The translations under genes and the position numbers were made by a program. Below the pieces are notes generated by a model. The model ran no database searches. It was not told where the DNA came from and saw nothing but the letters and a program-made list of their open reading frames with translations. A DNA stretch of 64,000 bases from Pontibacter beigongshangensis (GTDB taxonomy: Bacteria > Bacteroidota > Bacteroidia > Cytophagales > Hymenobacteraceae). The stretch lies in NCBI RefSeq assembly GCF_014332515.1, contig NZ_VFSD01000007.1:1-64000 (forward strand), written 5' to 3'. Positions 1 through 9,925 of this stretch are shown here, piece after piece (position 1 is the first letter of the stretch; every line of letters starts with the position of its first letter).

Positions 1-78
1 CGGGAGCCGAAGGTGTACGTGGCCCAGATCGTGGACGGCAGCAGCCAGGTAATTCAGTCAAATGCCGTTACAGTTTAA
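1..78 (+). CDS. 3' end of an unidentified protein gene (partial)
   Basis: Frame 1 is open from the window edge to a TAA at 76-78 and encodes 25 residues ending in QSNAVTV. The alternating hydrophobic/polar pattern (KVYVAQIVDG) suggests a beta-strand-rich C-terminal domain, as is common at the ends of secreted Bacteroidota enzymes. The codons are rich in third-position G/C. It lies 81 bp before the DUF2264 gene and points the same way, so it could share its transcript. Too little remains to name a family. Confidence 0.5.
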   Translation, partial: REPKVYVAQIVDGSSQVIQSNAVTV

Positions 79-159
79 ACGATGGTAAAAGTCGTTTTCA
101 AGGTGAAAAACGAAATTAAAACAGAGGCTTGATAAAGGTCTTGAACAGGAACAGGCATA

Positions 160-2223
160 ATGTATATGAAACAGCTGATTAAGGTATTACTGGTTTTTTC
201 TTTTGTGATGGGCCCGGTGCTGACACAGGCGCAAACAGTGGCATCAATGCCTGCTTCGGCCGCTGCCGCACAAAAACAGAAAGAGGGTGAGAAAGTATTC
301 GTGCTCAAGAATCCGGACTACAAAGTGAGCCCGCATACCGGCATGACGCGCCAGCACTGGAAAGACGCGGCGCAATACCTGCTGGAAGGCGCTTTCGGGT
401 ACGTAAACAACCTGGACGACCCCATGCAGTTCCCCAAGCAGCCCGGAAAGAGTTACGGCGGAAATAACACCGAAAAGCTGGAAGGGCTTTGCCGCACGCT
501 CTTTGTGGCAGCCCCCCTGCTCAAAGGCAACCCGGACCTGCAACTAAACGGAGTTAAAGTGGCTGATTATTACCGCCACCAGATCGCAAAGCTGCTGGAC
601 CCTGCCAGCGACACCTATATAAAGCCGCGGGCGCAAAACGGAGGACCCAGCCAGATTCTGGTGGAGTTTGGAGCTTTGGCCGTATCACTTTTCTACATAC
701 CGGAAGTTATCTGGGAGCCATTACCACAGGAGCAGAAGGAAGCCCTGGCCAAAACCATGCTCAGCTATGGCGATGGGCCCACCATCAGTTCTAACTGGCG
801 GTTTTTCAACATTTTTGTGCTGAGCTTTTTTAAGGAGCAGGGCTACCCGGTAAACGAAAAGCTGCTGGTAGAGTACCTCGATAAGTCGCTGGAGCACTAC
901 AAAGGCGATGGCTGGTACCACGACAGCCCGGCCTACGACTTCTACAGCATGTGGGCCTTCCAGATGTATGGCCCGCTGTGGTCGGAGTTCTTCGGTAAGA
1001 AACACTTTCCCGGGCATGCCGCACAATTCATGTCGAATTTCAATGACATGAGAGATAACTACCCGTACCTTTTCAGCCGCGACGGCAAGATGATTATGTG
1101 GGGCCGCAGCATGGCCTACCGCTTCGCCTCGGTGGTGCCGTTCCCGCTCATGGGCCTTGCCAGTCAACCGGGCACCAACTATGGCTGGATGCGCAGAATA
1201 TCTTCAGGCGTACTGCTGCAGTTCCTGCAGAACCCCGACTTCATTGCCGACGACAACATCCCGACACTAGGCTTTTACGGCGCTTTTGAGCCAGCTGTGC
1301 AGGTATACAGTGCCCGGGGCAGCGTGTACTGGATGGGTAAAGCATTCCTGGGCCTGATGGTGCCGGAAGACAATCCTTTCTGGACCGAAACCGAAAACGA
1401 AGGTGCCTGGGAAAAGGAGCTTGCAAAAGGAAAAGTGTATAACAAGTTTCAGGAGGGCTCCAACATCCTGATTACCGACTACCCTACTATAGGTGCGGCC
1501 GAGGTGCGTGCCTGGTGCCACGAAAAGGTAGCCGACGACTGGCAGAAGTTCAGATCTACGGAGAACTACAACCGGCTTTCCTACAACAGCGCCTTTCCGT
1601 GGCAGGCCGATGGCGAGAACGGGGAAGTAGCCATGAACTATGTCTTTAAAAACAAAAAAGACCAGTGGGAGGCCCTCCGGCTGTACACATTCAGGAAGTT
1701 TGAGGATGGAATTTATTACCGGGACGTGGTGCTGGAGACAAACGAGAACATACAACTGCAACTGGCCGACATTCCGCTTCCGAACGGTATTCTACGTGTA
1801 GATAAAAACAGCAGCAACGATGCCGTGCAGGTACGGCTGGGCCACTATGCGCTGCCCCAACTAAGCGGGCCGGTAAAAAAAGAGACACGAAAGGTAAAAG
1901 GCCATGACATACAGATCATCAGCAACGGCGAGTACCAGCTGGCCATGGTGCCTCTTAGCGGCTGGGACGGCATGGAGACGGTGAACGCCACCGGACTGCA
2001 CCCTGTCAGCAACGTGAGCACAGTAATAAATGTAACCGACAGCTTTTCTCCTGATCAGAAGGAACAACAGGTGTATGCCACGCTCATGCTCTGGAAAAAA
2101 GCAGGCGAGAAGTGGACAGCAAACGAGCTTGTACCTGTTAAAAAGATACAGCACTCCGATAAAGACGGCAGTATTGACATCCAGTTCAGAAATGGCGCTA
2201 CCAAAACAGTCCGGTGGGAATAA
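160..2223 (+). CDS. DUF2264 domain-containing secreted protein
   Basis: 687 residues. An N-terminal signal peptide ends near TQAQ; ATG at 166 (MKQLIK) is an equally good start. The body from about residue 55 to 400 matches my memory of DUF2264 (PF10022), an alpha/alpha-barrel family, with landmarks such as LVEFGALA, ISSNWRFF, GDGWYHDSPAYDFYS and SRDGKMIMWGRSMAYR. The rest, about 400-687, is beta-rich. DUF2264 proteins occur in polysaccharide utilisation loci, and I recall the family being linked to uronic-acid-acting hydrolases (GH154), but that link is from memory. The neighbouring SusC/SusD genes and the GH88 and lyase genes further along fit a periplasmic role on uronic-acid oligosaccharides. 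The family call is fairly safe; substrate and reaction are inference. Confidence 0.8.
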   Translation: MYMKQLIKVLLVFSFVMGPVLTQAQTVASMPASAAAAQKQKEGEKVFVLKNPDYKVSPHTGMTRQHWKDAAQYLLEGAFGYVNNLDDPMQFPKQPGKSYGGNNTEKLEGLCRTLFVAAPLLKGNPDLQLNGVKVADYYRHQIAKLLDPASDTYIKPRAQNGGPSQILVEFGALAVSLFYIPEVIWEPLPQEQKEALAKTMLSYGDGPTISSNWRFFNIFVLSFFKEQGYPVNEKLLVEYLDKSLEHYKGDGWYHDSPAYDFYSMWAFQMYGPLWSEFFGKKHFPGHAAQFMSNFNDMRDNYPYLFSRDGKMIMWGRSMAYRFASVVPFPLMGLASQPGTNYGWMRRISSGVLLQFLQNPDFIADDNIPTLGFYGAFEPAVQVYSARGSVYWMGKAFLGLMVPEDNPFWTETENEGAWEKELAKGKVYNKFQEGSNILITDYPTIGAAEVRAWCHEKVADDWQKFRSTENYNRLSYNSAFPWQADGENGEVAMNYVFKNKKDQWEALRLYTFRKFEDGIYYRDVVLETNENIQLQLADIPLPNGILRVDKNSSNDAVQVRLGHYALPQLSGPVKKETRKVKGHDIQIISNGEYQLAMVPLSGWDGMETVNATGLHPVSNVSTVINVTDSFSPDQKEQQVYATLMLWKKAGEKWTANELVPVKKIQHSDKDGSIDIQFRNGATKTVRWE

Positions 2224-2688
2224 GATACGCTTCAGTTGGTATTACAGTAGATTAGGGACTTTCTGCCAGAGATTATTTGAATAGAATTGCTCCTCAGCAG
2301 GCTTTGCTGCCTCTGCTGCTGCCCCTGCTCTGTATGGCTAACACTCTATATTCACAGGCTTCCTGAAGTTGGAAGGAGGTGAAATATCATTGTTAAACCA
2401 ACGATTGTTTTATTGTTTCAATTACCAGAATTCCCCCTTAAAAGTAAGATTTACCCCCCTTCGCTTCTGCTACAGAGGCTGCATATTTGTGAAAATAAGA
2501 ACAAATGTTAGTTAAGGTGATGTGCCATCCATGTTCTGACTTTATAATGCTTGCACAAATTTATGTGGTAATAATACAGGAGGATTTGATTGATTAAAAT
2601 GTATTAAACAGAAAAAAAGCTTGGCGACACAACCGGAATTTCAAGTGACTGACTATGTATTTTTCATTACAAATTTAAAGACTAAACT
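2224..2688. other. Intergenic region upstream of the first susC
   Basis: 465 bp without a gene. It holds a decayed CAG-type element (about 2271-2332). At 2622-2646 a short stretch, GGCGACACAACCGGAATTTC, resembles the left end of the B repeat family seen at 7377 and 24642. The A/T-rich stretch 2500-2680 probably carries the promoter of the SusC/SusD operon, but I cannot place it exactly. Confidence 0.5.
2271..2332 (-). repeat. CAG-element, decayed copy
   Basis: GATTATTTGAATAGAATTG followed by TCCTCAGC and a broken CTGCTGCTGC tract, just after the DUF2264 stop. It resembles reverse-orientation copies such as 16371-16421, with several substitutions. Confidence 0.4.
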
Positions 2689-5658
2689 ATGCAACATTGT
2701 TTACTTAAGGGGCTGAGGTGCCTGTTGGTGCTCCCCATGTTATATCTGGCTGTTGCCGGGGCTTTTGCCCAGGGCATAACAGTACAAGGCAAGGTAACCG
2801 ACAATACTGGTGCCGCCTTGCCTGGCGTGACGGTACTTCTGAAAGGTACTTCCACTGCTGCGCCTACCGACATTGAAGGCAACTACATTATTAAGGTGCC
2901 GGGTGGCAGCGGAACACTGGTTTTTTCATTTGTGGGTTTTCAGACACTGGAGGTGCCGATAAACAATCGCACAACAGTAGATGTGCAGCTAGGCACAGAT
3001 GCCCGGGCACTTGATGAGGTGGTGGTAGTAGGATACGGAACACAAAAACGTTCCGATATAACCGGCTCAGTAGCCTCAGTGCCTAAGAACAGGCTTTCTA
3101 ACCTGCCGGTTACCGACCTTACGCAAGCTATTCAGGGTACAACGGCAGGCCTCAACATTACCCAGGGGTCTTCGGTGCCAGGTAGCTCCGGTGGCATGCA
3201 GATAAGAGGCGTAAACTCCATCAGCGCCAATACATCTCCTTTTATTGTAGTGGATGGCAGCCCGTTTTTCGGCCAGATAAACGACATCAACGCCAGCGAC
3301 ATCGAGTCTATCGAGATTCTGAAAGATGCCTCTGCCGTGGCGATTTACGGTACACGTGGGTCGAACGGTGTAATCCTGATTACAACCAAAAGAGGCCTTA
3401 GCGGACAGCCACGCATCAGCTACAGCGGGTATACTGGCGTAGAAGGCCTGGCTAACAAGTTCAAGCCCATGTCGCCGGAAGCCTATGTGCAGAAATTTGC
3501 CGATTACCAGAGAGCCCAGGGGTTAGCCTTAACTCAGGTGCTGCCAAACACATATGAGGTTGAGAATTATAATGCAGGCCGTGTAACAGACTGGCTCGAT
3601 GAGGCTACGCAAACCGGTAAAATTACGGAGCATAACCTAAGCATAACCGGCGGCACCGACAAAGTTAACTATTACCTGACCGGTGGTTTCCTGAACCAGG
3701 ATGGTGTGGTAAAAGGATACGAGTTTCAGCGGGCGAGTATTCGGTCTAACCTCGATGCCACCATTACCAGCTTTCTGAAAGCCGGTACCTCGTTATACTT
3801 TGCAGATCATAACTCCGATGGGGGGCGTGCCAACTTACTGAACGCAACGGCCATGAGCCCTTATGGCCAGGTCTACAGCGCAACAGGCGGTTTCGAGATC
3901 TTTCCGATGTACCCCGAGTTGTTGTTTGCCAACCCGCTCCTGGGCTTAACCACCGACAGAATAGACAGAAGGAAATTAATTACCGGAACTGCCTATACTG
4001 AACTGTCTCCTGGGTTTGCCAAAGGCCTGAAATACCGCCTGAATGCTTCGTACACCTATGAGATTGGCCGCCAGTCGGGCTACACTGGCAGGGCAGGTAA
4101 CAACATGGTAGGCGCTGCCTACGCCAACAACAACGAAACCAACAACTGGGTATTAGAAAATATAGTTACCTACTCAAAGGATTTCGACCAGCACCACATC
4201 GATTTTACGGGCCTTTACAGTGCCCAGGGTACTGATTATTTCCGGTCTGGTGCAGAGGCAAATACGTTTGTTAACGACCAGCTGTCGTTCTACAACCTGG
4301 GTGCTGCCGAAAACAGAACCTCCTCTTCTTACAGCGACCGCACCAACCTGCTCTCGCAGATGGGCCGTATTAACTACTCCTACGCCAGCCGTTACCTGTT
4401 AACCTTAACTGCACGCCGCGACGGATTCTCTGCCTTTGGTGCTAACACAAGCAAATTTGGCTTGTTCCCATCTATGGCTGTAGGCTGGAACATCGCCAAC
4501 GAAAGTTTTATGCAGGATTTTAGTGCGGTAACAGAGCTTAAGCTTAGGTTCTCTTATGGTCAGTCGGGTAACCAGGCAGTTGGGGTTAACCAGACAGCCA
4601 CTATCTATAACCCGGTTCGCTTTCCGTTTGGAGGCGCCAGCAGCGTTGGGGTACTGGCCGGAAGACTCGGAAACGCTGACCTGAACTGGGAAACAACCAC
4701 ATCAAGTAACCTCGGTCTTGATTTCGGTTTTCTGCAAAACAGAATCAGAGGTACTGTAGAGGTGTATAACGCCAAAACAGACGATCTGCTGCTGCAACGC
4801 CAAATCCCTAACATATCCGGCTACTCCAGTGTGTGGTACAACCTGGGCGAAGTTAGAAACAAAGGCGTGGAATTTACTTTAAGCACTGCTAACATAGAGG
4901 CAGGCAAATTCAGATGGGAAACCGATATTAACTTCACCAGAAACAAAAACGAGATTATCGACCTCTATGGCGATGGACAGGATGATATAAACAATGGTTG
5001 GTTCATTGGCAGATCATTAGGAGCTGTTTACTCTTACAACTGGCTGGGTGTATGGCAGGAGGGAGACGAGATACCGGCTACGATGAACGCCAGACCAGGT
5101 GACCTGCGATTTGAGGATGTGAACGGCGATGGAAGGATTACCGGCGACGACCGGATGTATTTAGGCTCTACGCTGCCAAAATGGTATGGCGGTCTTACCA
5201 ACACGTTCCACTATGGCAACTTCCACCTGAGCGTGTTCCTGCAAACTTCGCAAGGCTCCATGAAAGGCAACCCCGATATTTTTTATGGCGACGAAGTAGG
5301 CAAACGAAACATACCGGCTGAGGTTGGCTACTGGACTCCCGAGAACAGGAGCAACGAATGGCCATCGTTGAGCTACAGAAACCCGCACGGCTATAACTTT
5401 GCCAGAGACAACAGCTATGTGCGCATAAAAGATGCCCGCCTGAGCTACACTGTGCCACAGGCATTCCTGGAAAAGTTCGGCATCAGTGGCCTGACCCTTT
5501 ACACGGCCGGCAGAAACCTGTACACTTTTACAAAATGGATAGGCTGGGATCCGGAGAGTACGCATCTTCCAAGAGGCTCAACAAGTGGCTCAGATTCTTG
5601 GGTAAACAATTACCCGCTGGTAAGATCTGTTTCATTCGGCCTTAACCTTACTCTTTAA
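2689..5658 (+). CDS. SusC/RagA-family TonB-linked outer membrane receptor
   Basis: 989 residues. Signal peptide to about residue 28 (GAFAQ), then a carboxypeptidase-regulatory-like domain (about 30-110, GKVTDNTGAALPGV). The link segment DEVVVVGYGTQKRSDITGSV is typical of SusC proteins. A plug domain follows (about 120-225; IQGTTAGLNI, AIYGTRGSNGVILITTKRG), then a 22-strand-type beta-barrel to the C-terminus. It should import oligosaccharides across the outer membrane using TonB energy, in complex with the SusD encoded 22 bp downstream. There is no N-terminal STN domain, so no sign of direct anti-sigma signalling. Family call is secure; substrate unknown. Confidence 0.97.
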   Translation: MQHCLLKGLRCLLVLPMLYLAVAGAFAQGITVQGKVTDNTGAALPGVTVLLKGTSTAAPTDIEGNYIIKVPGGSGTLVFSFVGFQTLEVPINNRTTVDVQLGTDARALDEVVVVGYGTQKRSDITGSVASVPKNRLSNLPVTDLTQAIQGTTAGLNITQGSSVPGSSGGMQIRGVNSISANTSPFIVVDGSPFFGQINDINASDIESIEILKDASAVAIYGTRGSNGVILITTKRGLSGQPRISYSGYTGVEGLANKFKPMSPEAYVQKFADYQRAQGLALTQVLPNTYEVENYNAGRVTDWLDEATQTGKITEHNLSITGGTDKVNYYLTGGFLNQDGVVKGYEFQRASIRSNLDATITSFLKAGTSLYFADHNSDGGRANLLNATAMSPYGQVYSATGGFEIFPMYPELLFANPLLGLTTDRIDRRKLITGTAYTELSPGFAKGLKYRLNASYTYEIGRQSGYTGRAGNNMVGAAYANNNETNNWVLENIVTYSKDFDQHHIDFTGLYSAQGTDYFRSGAEANTFVNDQLSFYNLGAAENRTSSSYSDRTNLLSQMGRINYSYASRYLLTLTARRDGFSAFGANTSKFGLFPSMAVGWNIANESFMQDFSAVTELKLRFSYGQSGNQAVGVNQTATIYNPVRFPFGGASSVGVLAGRLGNADLNWETTTSSNLGLDFGFLQNRIRGTVEVYNAKTDDLLLQRQIPNISGYSSVWYNLGEVRNKGVEFTLSTANIEAGKFRWETDINFTRNKNEIIDLYGDGQDDINNGWFIGRSLGAVYSYNWLGVWQEGDEIPATMNARPGDLRFEDVNGDGRITGDDRMYLGSTLPKWYGGLTNTFHYGNFHLSVFLQTSQGSMKGNPDIFYGDEVGKRNIPAEVGYWTPENRSNEWPSLSYRNPHGYNFARDNSYVRIKDARLSYTVPQAFLEKFGISGLTLYTAGRNLYTFTKWIGWDPESTHLPRGSTSGSDSWVNNYPLVRSVSFGLNLTL

Positions 5659-5680
5659 TACCTACTTAAGCTTTAATCAG

Positions 5681-7309
5681 ATGAAAAAATATATAAAACT
5701 ATTTGTTTGTGCCTGTGTTGGCTTGCAGGCTTTTACGGCATGCGACGATTCGTTTTTGGAAGAAGAAGTATTAAGCTCCTACTCACCAGCCACCTTGCGC
5801 GATTTGCCAGGCCTGGAAGCATCGCTGATCGGCCTGTATAACCATAACAGTACGTTTCACAGTGTGAGCTGGGCACAGGGCTGGATTTCAGTGTGGCAGG
5901 TAGGCACCGACATTGTATGGCCTACACAACCGCAGGGCATGGAGAACCCTTATTACGACTACAACACTTTGACTCCGCTGGATGGTGCCGCAGACCATAC
6001 CTGGAACTGGTCATATGCCATGATCAACAACGCCAACGTGATTATCCAGAACGTGGAGAGCCCGGACCTGACAGGCATCGCAGAGGCTGACAAGAACAGA
6101 ATAAATGCGGAAGCTCGTTACTTCAGAGCACTTGCCTACAACATTTTGGCAACAGCTTTTGGAGGTGTGCCGTTGGTAACAGAACCTCTTTCAGCACCTA
6201 AAACCGATTTTGTGCGTGCGACTTTAGAGGAGGTTAACCAGGTGGTTATAAGCGATCTGCAATTTGCAGCTGAGCACCTCCCCGACATTGCCGACTTACC
6301 TGCCAGCAAACATGCCAGAGCCAACAAATACATGGCCCACCAGCTGCTATCCGAAGTGTACCTTCGGGTAAATCAGCCTGCACTTGCCGAGGCCCAGGCC
6401 GATGCCGTCATTAACAGCGGTAAGTTTAACCTGATCAAAACGCGCTATGGTGTAAAAGCCAGCCAGCCCGGCGACCCCTTCTCTGATATGTTTATTTATG
6501 GCAACCAGCGCAGGAGCCAGGGCAATATGGAAGCTATCTGGGTAATGGAGGCCGAAAACCCCCGAGACGTACCAGGCGGTATGACCGATAACCCGCAGCA
6601 CCGCCGGAACTGGGGGGCCTCTTACCATAGCCGGGCCGGTATGGTTCCTGCCGACTCACTCGGTGGCCGGGGCATTTCCAGAATGCGCCTCAACAACTGG
6701 GTGCTGTACGATTTGTATGATGCCGGAGATATGCGTAACTCAAAGCACAACATCCGTCGGGAGTTTTACTACAACGACCCTAACCCGCAGTACAGCAACA
6801 TTTACAAAACTAAAGTGCCGTACCAGGGGCCAGATACGCTCTTTATCATAAACCCGTATATAACCAAGTGGGGCCATTTCGATCCGCAGGATGTGTTTGG
6901 CTACGGCATGTGGAAAGATTTTATTCTGATGCGCCTTGGCGAAACATACCTGCTAAAGGCAGAGGCACAGTTTAAGCAAGGGAACCTGGCTGGTGCGGCA
7001 GAATCTATCAACATGCTAAGAGAAAGAGCCAATGCGCCACTCGTAGCTGCCTCCGACATAAGCCTGGACTTTATCCTGGATGAAAGAGCCAGAGAGCTGA
7101 TTGGCGAGGAAAACCGCCGGTTAACCCTGATGCGCACTGGCAAGCTGATAGACCGGGCCACCCGCTTAAACACCAATATACCTGGTTTGCCAGCCAACAG
7201 GCAAATAATCGGATTAACAGAAACGCACCTGCTGCTACCTATTCCGCAAAACGAAATAGACCTGAACAAGGATGCCGTGATAGAGCAGAACCCTGGTTAC
7301 ATCAGATAG
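5681..7309 (+). CDS. SusD/RagB-family surface glycan-binding lipoprotein
   Basis: 542 residues. Lipoprotein signal with the lipobox cysteine in FTACDDSF. The helical TPR-like core is recognisable by MINNANVIIQNV, NRINAEARYFRALAYN, FGGVPLV and, near the C-terminus, GETYLLKAEA and LDERARELIGEENRR, all characteristic of SusD proteins. It acts as the surface lid of the SusC channel encoded immediately upstream and captures oligosaccharides. A long perfect hairpin (7340-7370) follows the stop codon and probably ends the susCD transcript. Confidence 0.97.
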   Translation: MKKYIKLFVCACVGLQAFTACDDSFLEEEVLSSYSPATLRDLPGLEASLIGLYNHNSTFHSVSWAQGWISVWQVGTDIVWPTQPQGMENPYYDYNTLTPLDGAADHTWNWSYAMINNANVIIQNVESPDLTGIAEADKNRINAEARYFRALAYNILATAFGGVPLVTEPLSAPKTDFVRATLEEVNQVVISDLQFAAEHLPDIADLPASKHARANKYMAHQLLSEVYLRVNQPALAEAQADAVINSGKFNLIKTRYGVKASQPGDPFSDMFIYGNQRRSQGNMEAIWVMEAENPRDVPGGMTDNPQHRRNWGASYHSRAGMVPADSLGGRGISRMRLNNWVLYDLYDAGDMRNSKHNIRREFYYNDPNPQYSNIYKTKVPYQGPDTLFIINPYITKWGHFDPQDVFGYGMWKDFILMRLGETYLLKAEAQFKQGNLAGAAESINMLRERANAPLVAASDISLDFILDERARELIGEENRRLTLMRTGKLIDRATRLNTNIPGLPANRQIIGLTETHLLLPIPQNEIDLNKDAVIEQNPGYIR

Positions 7310-7339
7310 GTAAATTATTTTTTCCAGACTTTTTTCAGG

Positions 7340-7370
7340 CAAGGCCTCTGATACTGTATCAGAGGCCTTG
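7340..7370 (+). terminator. Terminator-like hairpin after susD
   Basis: Perfect 15-bp stem CAAGGCCTCTGATAC / GTATCAGAGGCCTTG around one base, 30 bp after the susD stop. The downstream U-tract is weak (CTGTTTGG), so either transcription termination or 3'-end protection is possible. Confidence 0.75.
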
Positions 7371-7376
7371 CTGTTT

Positions 7377-7483
7377 GGCGACACAAATCCTGGAATTCAA
7401 GGTTTGGTTTTTTAAATTTCAACAGAAGGATTAAAATGTCCTGCCGACTGTTTTCCGAAGTGCTCCAAGTTCTGATTCCGATA
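7377..7483 (+). repeat. B-family intergenic repeat, copy 1
   Basis: Shares GCGACACAAATCC, GGAATTCAAGGTTTGGTTTT and TTTCAACAGAAGGATTAAAA with 24642-24762 (same strand) and with the reverse complement of 14243-14354. Similarity runs on through TCCTGCC and a TCTGATTCCGAT end. About 107 bp. Confidence 0.8.
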
Positions 7484-7598
7484 AGTTAAGGCTATGCCTA
7501 TCGAAGAAATAGGGGCAGGGTTTAGGAGGCGGCAGCATCGGGGAGCTGTTGCACACTTTCAAGAACCTGCCGGCATTGAAAGCCACATGCGCGCTTCG

Positions 7599-9137
7599 TT
7601 ATACTTGCGGCACCGACATCTTTTTTGTGGATGTGTTTTGTTTCAGGCCAACCTCCAGGAATGGTGTTTTCTGCAAATGTCCCTGCACCCACCTCCGGAA
7701 GGGGAATTGCCGCAGGAGCTGGTTCTCGTAGTTGTTTTCTTCCAGTTCGGCCAGCGCGCCGGCATAATATTGCAAGGCCTTGTTCCTGTCGGGCATACTG
7801 AGCCATTTCTTCAGAAACTGGAGCGTGATCTTCTCCAGCGTAAACAGTTTTTTGCTTTTCTTCAGCTTTCGCTCCACCGACTTTATCTCGTAGTGCAGGT
7901 AGTCCTCGTTACGCAGTTCCAGATGAATGAGCAGGTGCAGCAGCCGGCCCAGCACATACAGTTGCGACGAAATAAAGGAGCCGGAAGTGTTGAGGATGGT
8001 GTTTACCAGCTGCAGCGACTTGGTATAGTCTTTTATGCTGAAATAAACCACTGCCAACCGGAAATACATGGCGGCCAGCGTGTTGGGCGGAACCATAACT
8101 GTTTTTGACATAAACTGTTTTTCGTACTCCCGGGCAGTAGCCAGCGCATCATTAAACTTGCCCTGTGCGGTCAGGAATCCTAGCTGATGAAAGTACACCA
8201 GGTGCTGTTTCAGGATGAGGAGGCTATTGGCATTGGGTTGTACCTGCTGCAGCTCTTCCAGGAAAAAAGGCATGTTTTCGTGCTCTTCTATCAGGTGCAG
8301 ATCCGTTAAGATGCCGTGGAGCAGGTACACGTAATATACGGGCGAATCGGCCCAGAGGGACTTATTTTTCAGGAAAAGATCGTTCAGCTCTCTGAATATC
8401 TGCAGGCTATGCTCCGGGCTGCCCGACATTAAGAAATAGGTAGACTGAAAATGGAGGTGGAGTTTGTCTGATTCGAAGGAGCTGTATTTTTTGGTTGAGC
8501 TCACCTGCGACTCCTCCAGCAGCAGGTCGTAGAGAAGCGCAGACTCGGTTTCGCTGCGCACGTTGCCCTGCTTGTGGTACCTGTAGGTAAGCAACTCGTA
8601 TAGCGATGCGTGGCGGTTTATGAACAGCTCATGGTAGAGCAGGTCATTTATCTTTTCCTGCTTTTCCAGCAGGGTGGTTTCGTCGGTGTTCGGAAACTCA
8701 AGGCTGGTCAGGTACTGTAGCTCCAGGCGGGCAAACAGCAGGTAATAGCCAAACTTCTCGTGTCGGTAGGCCATGTTCTTCGCCTTTTCTATCTCAGAGA
8801 AGCAGAGTTCGAATATTCCTTTGTTAAACAATATCCTGACATCGCCGAGCAGGTTTATCAGCTTGTTTTCTACCGATTTTTCGGCCTCGTAATTGCGCAG
8901 GCTGCGCATAAGCATCTTGTACAGGTGCTTGCAGGCAGGCTCCAGAACCGCATCGGGATAAGCCTGCTTCAGTTTAATTTTGATGCTCTGGCTTGAGTGG
9001 TTCCCTTTTTCCAGCATGTCATACAAATCGCCATACACTTTATCGCCGGACTGCCAGGGATAACTCCACCTGAAATAGCGCTTCTCAGATTTCGACAAAG
9101 ATTTTATCAGCGTTGTGAGGTGTTCTATATTAGCCAT
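7599..9137 (-). CDS. Helical-repeat (TPR-like) cytosolic protein of unknown function
   Basis: 512 residues, no signal peptide or membrane segment. The N-terminus MANIEHLTTLIKSLSKSEKR is one I recognise from a widespread Bacteroidota family of all-helical hypothetical proteins. The body is a series of amphipathic helix pairs (EIEKAKNMAYRHEKFGYYLLFARLELQYL; LAAMYFRLAVVYFSIKDYTKSLQLV), resembling TPR-type repeats. No enzymatic motif or HTH is visible. It is the only gene on the minus strand inside the locus and lies between the first SusCD pair and the GH3, so a scaffold or regulatory role is possible but unproven. Confidence 0.75.
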   Translation of the reverse strand: MANIEHLTTLIKSLSKSEKRYFRWSYPWQSGDKVYGDLYDMLEKGNHSSQSIKIKLKQAYPDAVLEPACKHLYKMLMRSLRNYEAEKSVENKLINLLGDVRILFNKGIFELCFSEIEKAKNMAYRHEKFGYYLLFARLELQYLTSLEFPNTDETTLLEKQEKINDLLYHELFINRHASLYELLTYRYHKQGNVRSETESALLYDLLLEESQVSSTKKYSSFESDKLHLHFQSTYFLMSGSPEHSLQIFRELNDLFLKNKSLWADSPVYYVYLLHGILTDLHLIEEHENMPFFLEELQQVQPNANSLLILKQHLVYFHQLGFLTAQGKFNDALATAREYEKQFMSKTVMVPPNTLAAMYFRLAVVYFSIKDYTKSLQLVNTILNTSGSFISSQLYVLGRLLHLLIHLELRNEDYLHYEIKSVERKLKKSKKLFTLEKITLQFLKKWLSMPDRNKALQYYAGALAELEENNYENQLLRQFPFRRWVQGHLQKTPFLEVGLKQNTSTKKMSVPQV

Positions 9138-9201
9138 AGAAATATAAAAAATGCATTTTGAAAACCGGACATGACGGCAACCAACAGGTTATTGTCTCGA
9201 A

Positions 9202-9215
9202 TAGGAATGTCTAAA
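9202..9215 (+). promoter_or_regulatory. TAGGAATGTC-type motif
   Basis: TAGGAATGTCTAAA, 65 bp upstream of the minus-strand helical-protein gene. One of seven near-identical intergenic sites; see 16888, 30962, 32544, 32784, 49006 and 49072. Confidence 0.4.
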
Positions 9216-9398
9216 ATATAGATTTTTTGCTGTTAACAGAAATATTTATTCAGATATATTTAGATGTTTATCAGGCTGACGCTTGTGGCGCTGCCAGTTC
9301 TAAAGCAAAATTAACGTTAGTAAGCACCTGAGCCCCCTTCCGGGAATGCGTGCCAGCAGAAAGAGGTGCAGGAGAAAGGCATGACCGGAAACTTTAGG

Positions 9399-9455
9399 AG
9401 CAGCAGCAGCAGCAGCATGACATAGCGCTGGAGGAGCTTTTTGATTAGAATAATT
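9399..9455 (+). repeat. CAG-element, plus orientation
   Basis: AGC tract of about six units, degenerate core TGGAGGAG, then TTTTTGATTAGAATAATT. Confidence 0.8.
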
Positions 9456-9875
9456 CAGGACGATTTTTTGTCGAGGTACCAATCCGCCAACAAATAATTG
9501 TCAGTAGGTGCACAGGGCATCTGCAGTTGCTTGCCCTACTACAACTATGGAGGGCAGCTACTGCACCACCAGGGTTAAGATTCTCTGTTTTACTGTATCC
9601 GGAAAGGTAACAAGTTTAGATTTTCTGATGCGGTAGCCATAATATAGTTCTGTGCTCAGCTGCTTGTGCTGTTTTAAGGCCCTCAGTTTCTGTTTTCTTT
9701 TTGGCACAAGAAACAGGAGCAATGGCACCTCCCGTAACGCAGACTGCCTGGCAAAGCATGGATGAGGCGCGGTTAACTCAGGCACACAATCCTTAGCCCA
9801 TGCACCTTGCCCATAAGGTCGCTACGGAAAGGCAAAAGGAGCGGGCGGAAACGGTGTCTGCTACCGCAAAAACAG

Positions 9876-9925
9876 ATTATTCGAACAAAACTGGCCCTCC
9901 GGAGCTGGCTGCAACTGCTGCTGCC
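9876..9925 (-). repeat. CAG-element, minus orientation, diverged
   Basis: ATTATTCGAACAAAA tail, intact CCTCCGGAG core, then a short interrupted GCTGCAACTGCTGCTGC tract. Confidence 0.6.

Noticed and set aside
7494..8108. 204-codon plus-strand frame
   Set aside because: Antisense to the helical-repeat gene, whose codon pattern is coherent; low-complexity shadow.
9558..9785. 75-codon minus-strand frame in the 9.1-10.0 kb gap
   Set aside because: No recognisable family or ribosome-binding context; probably chance, though a decayed gene end cannot be excluded.
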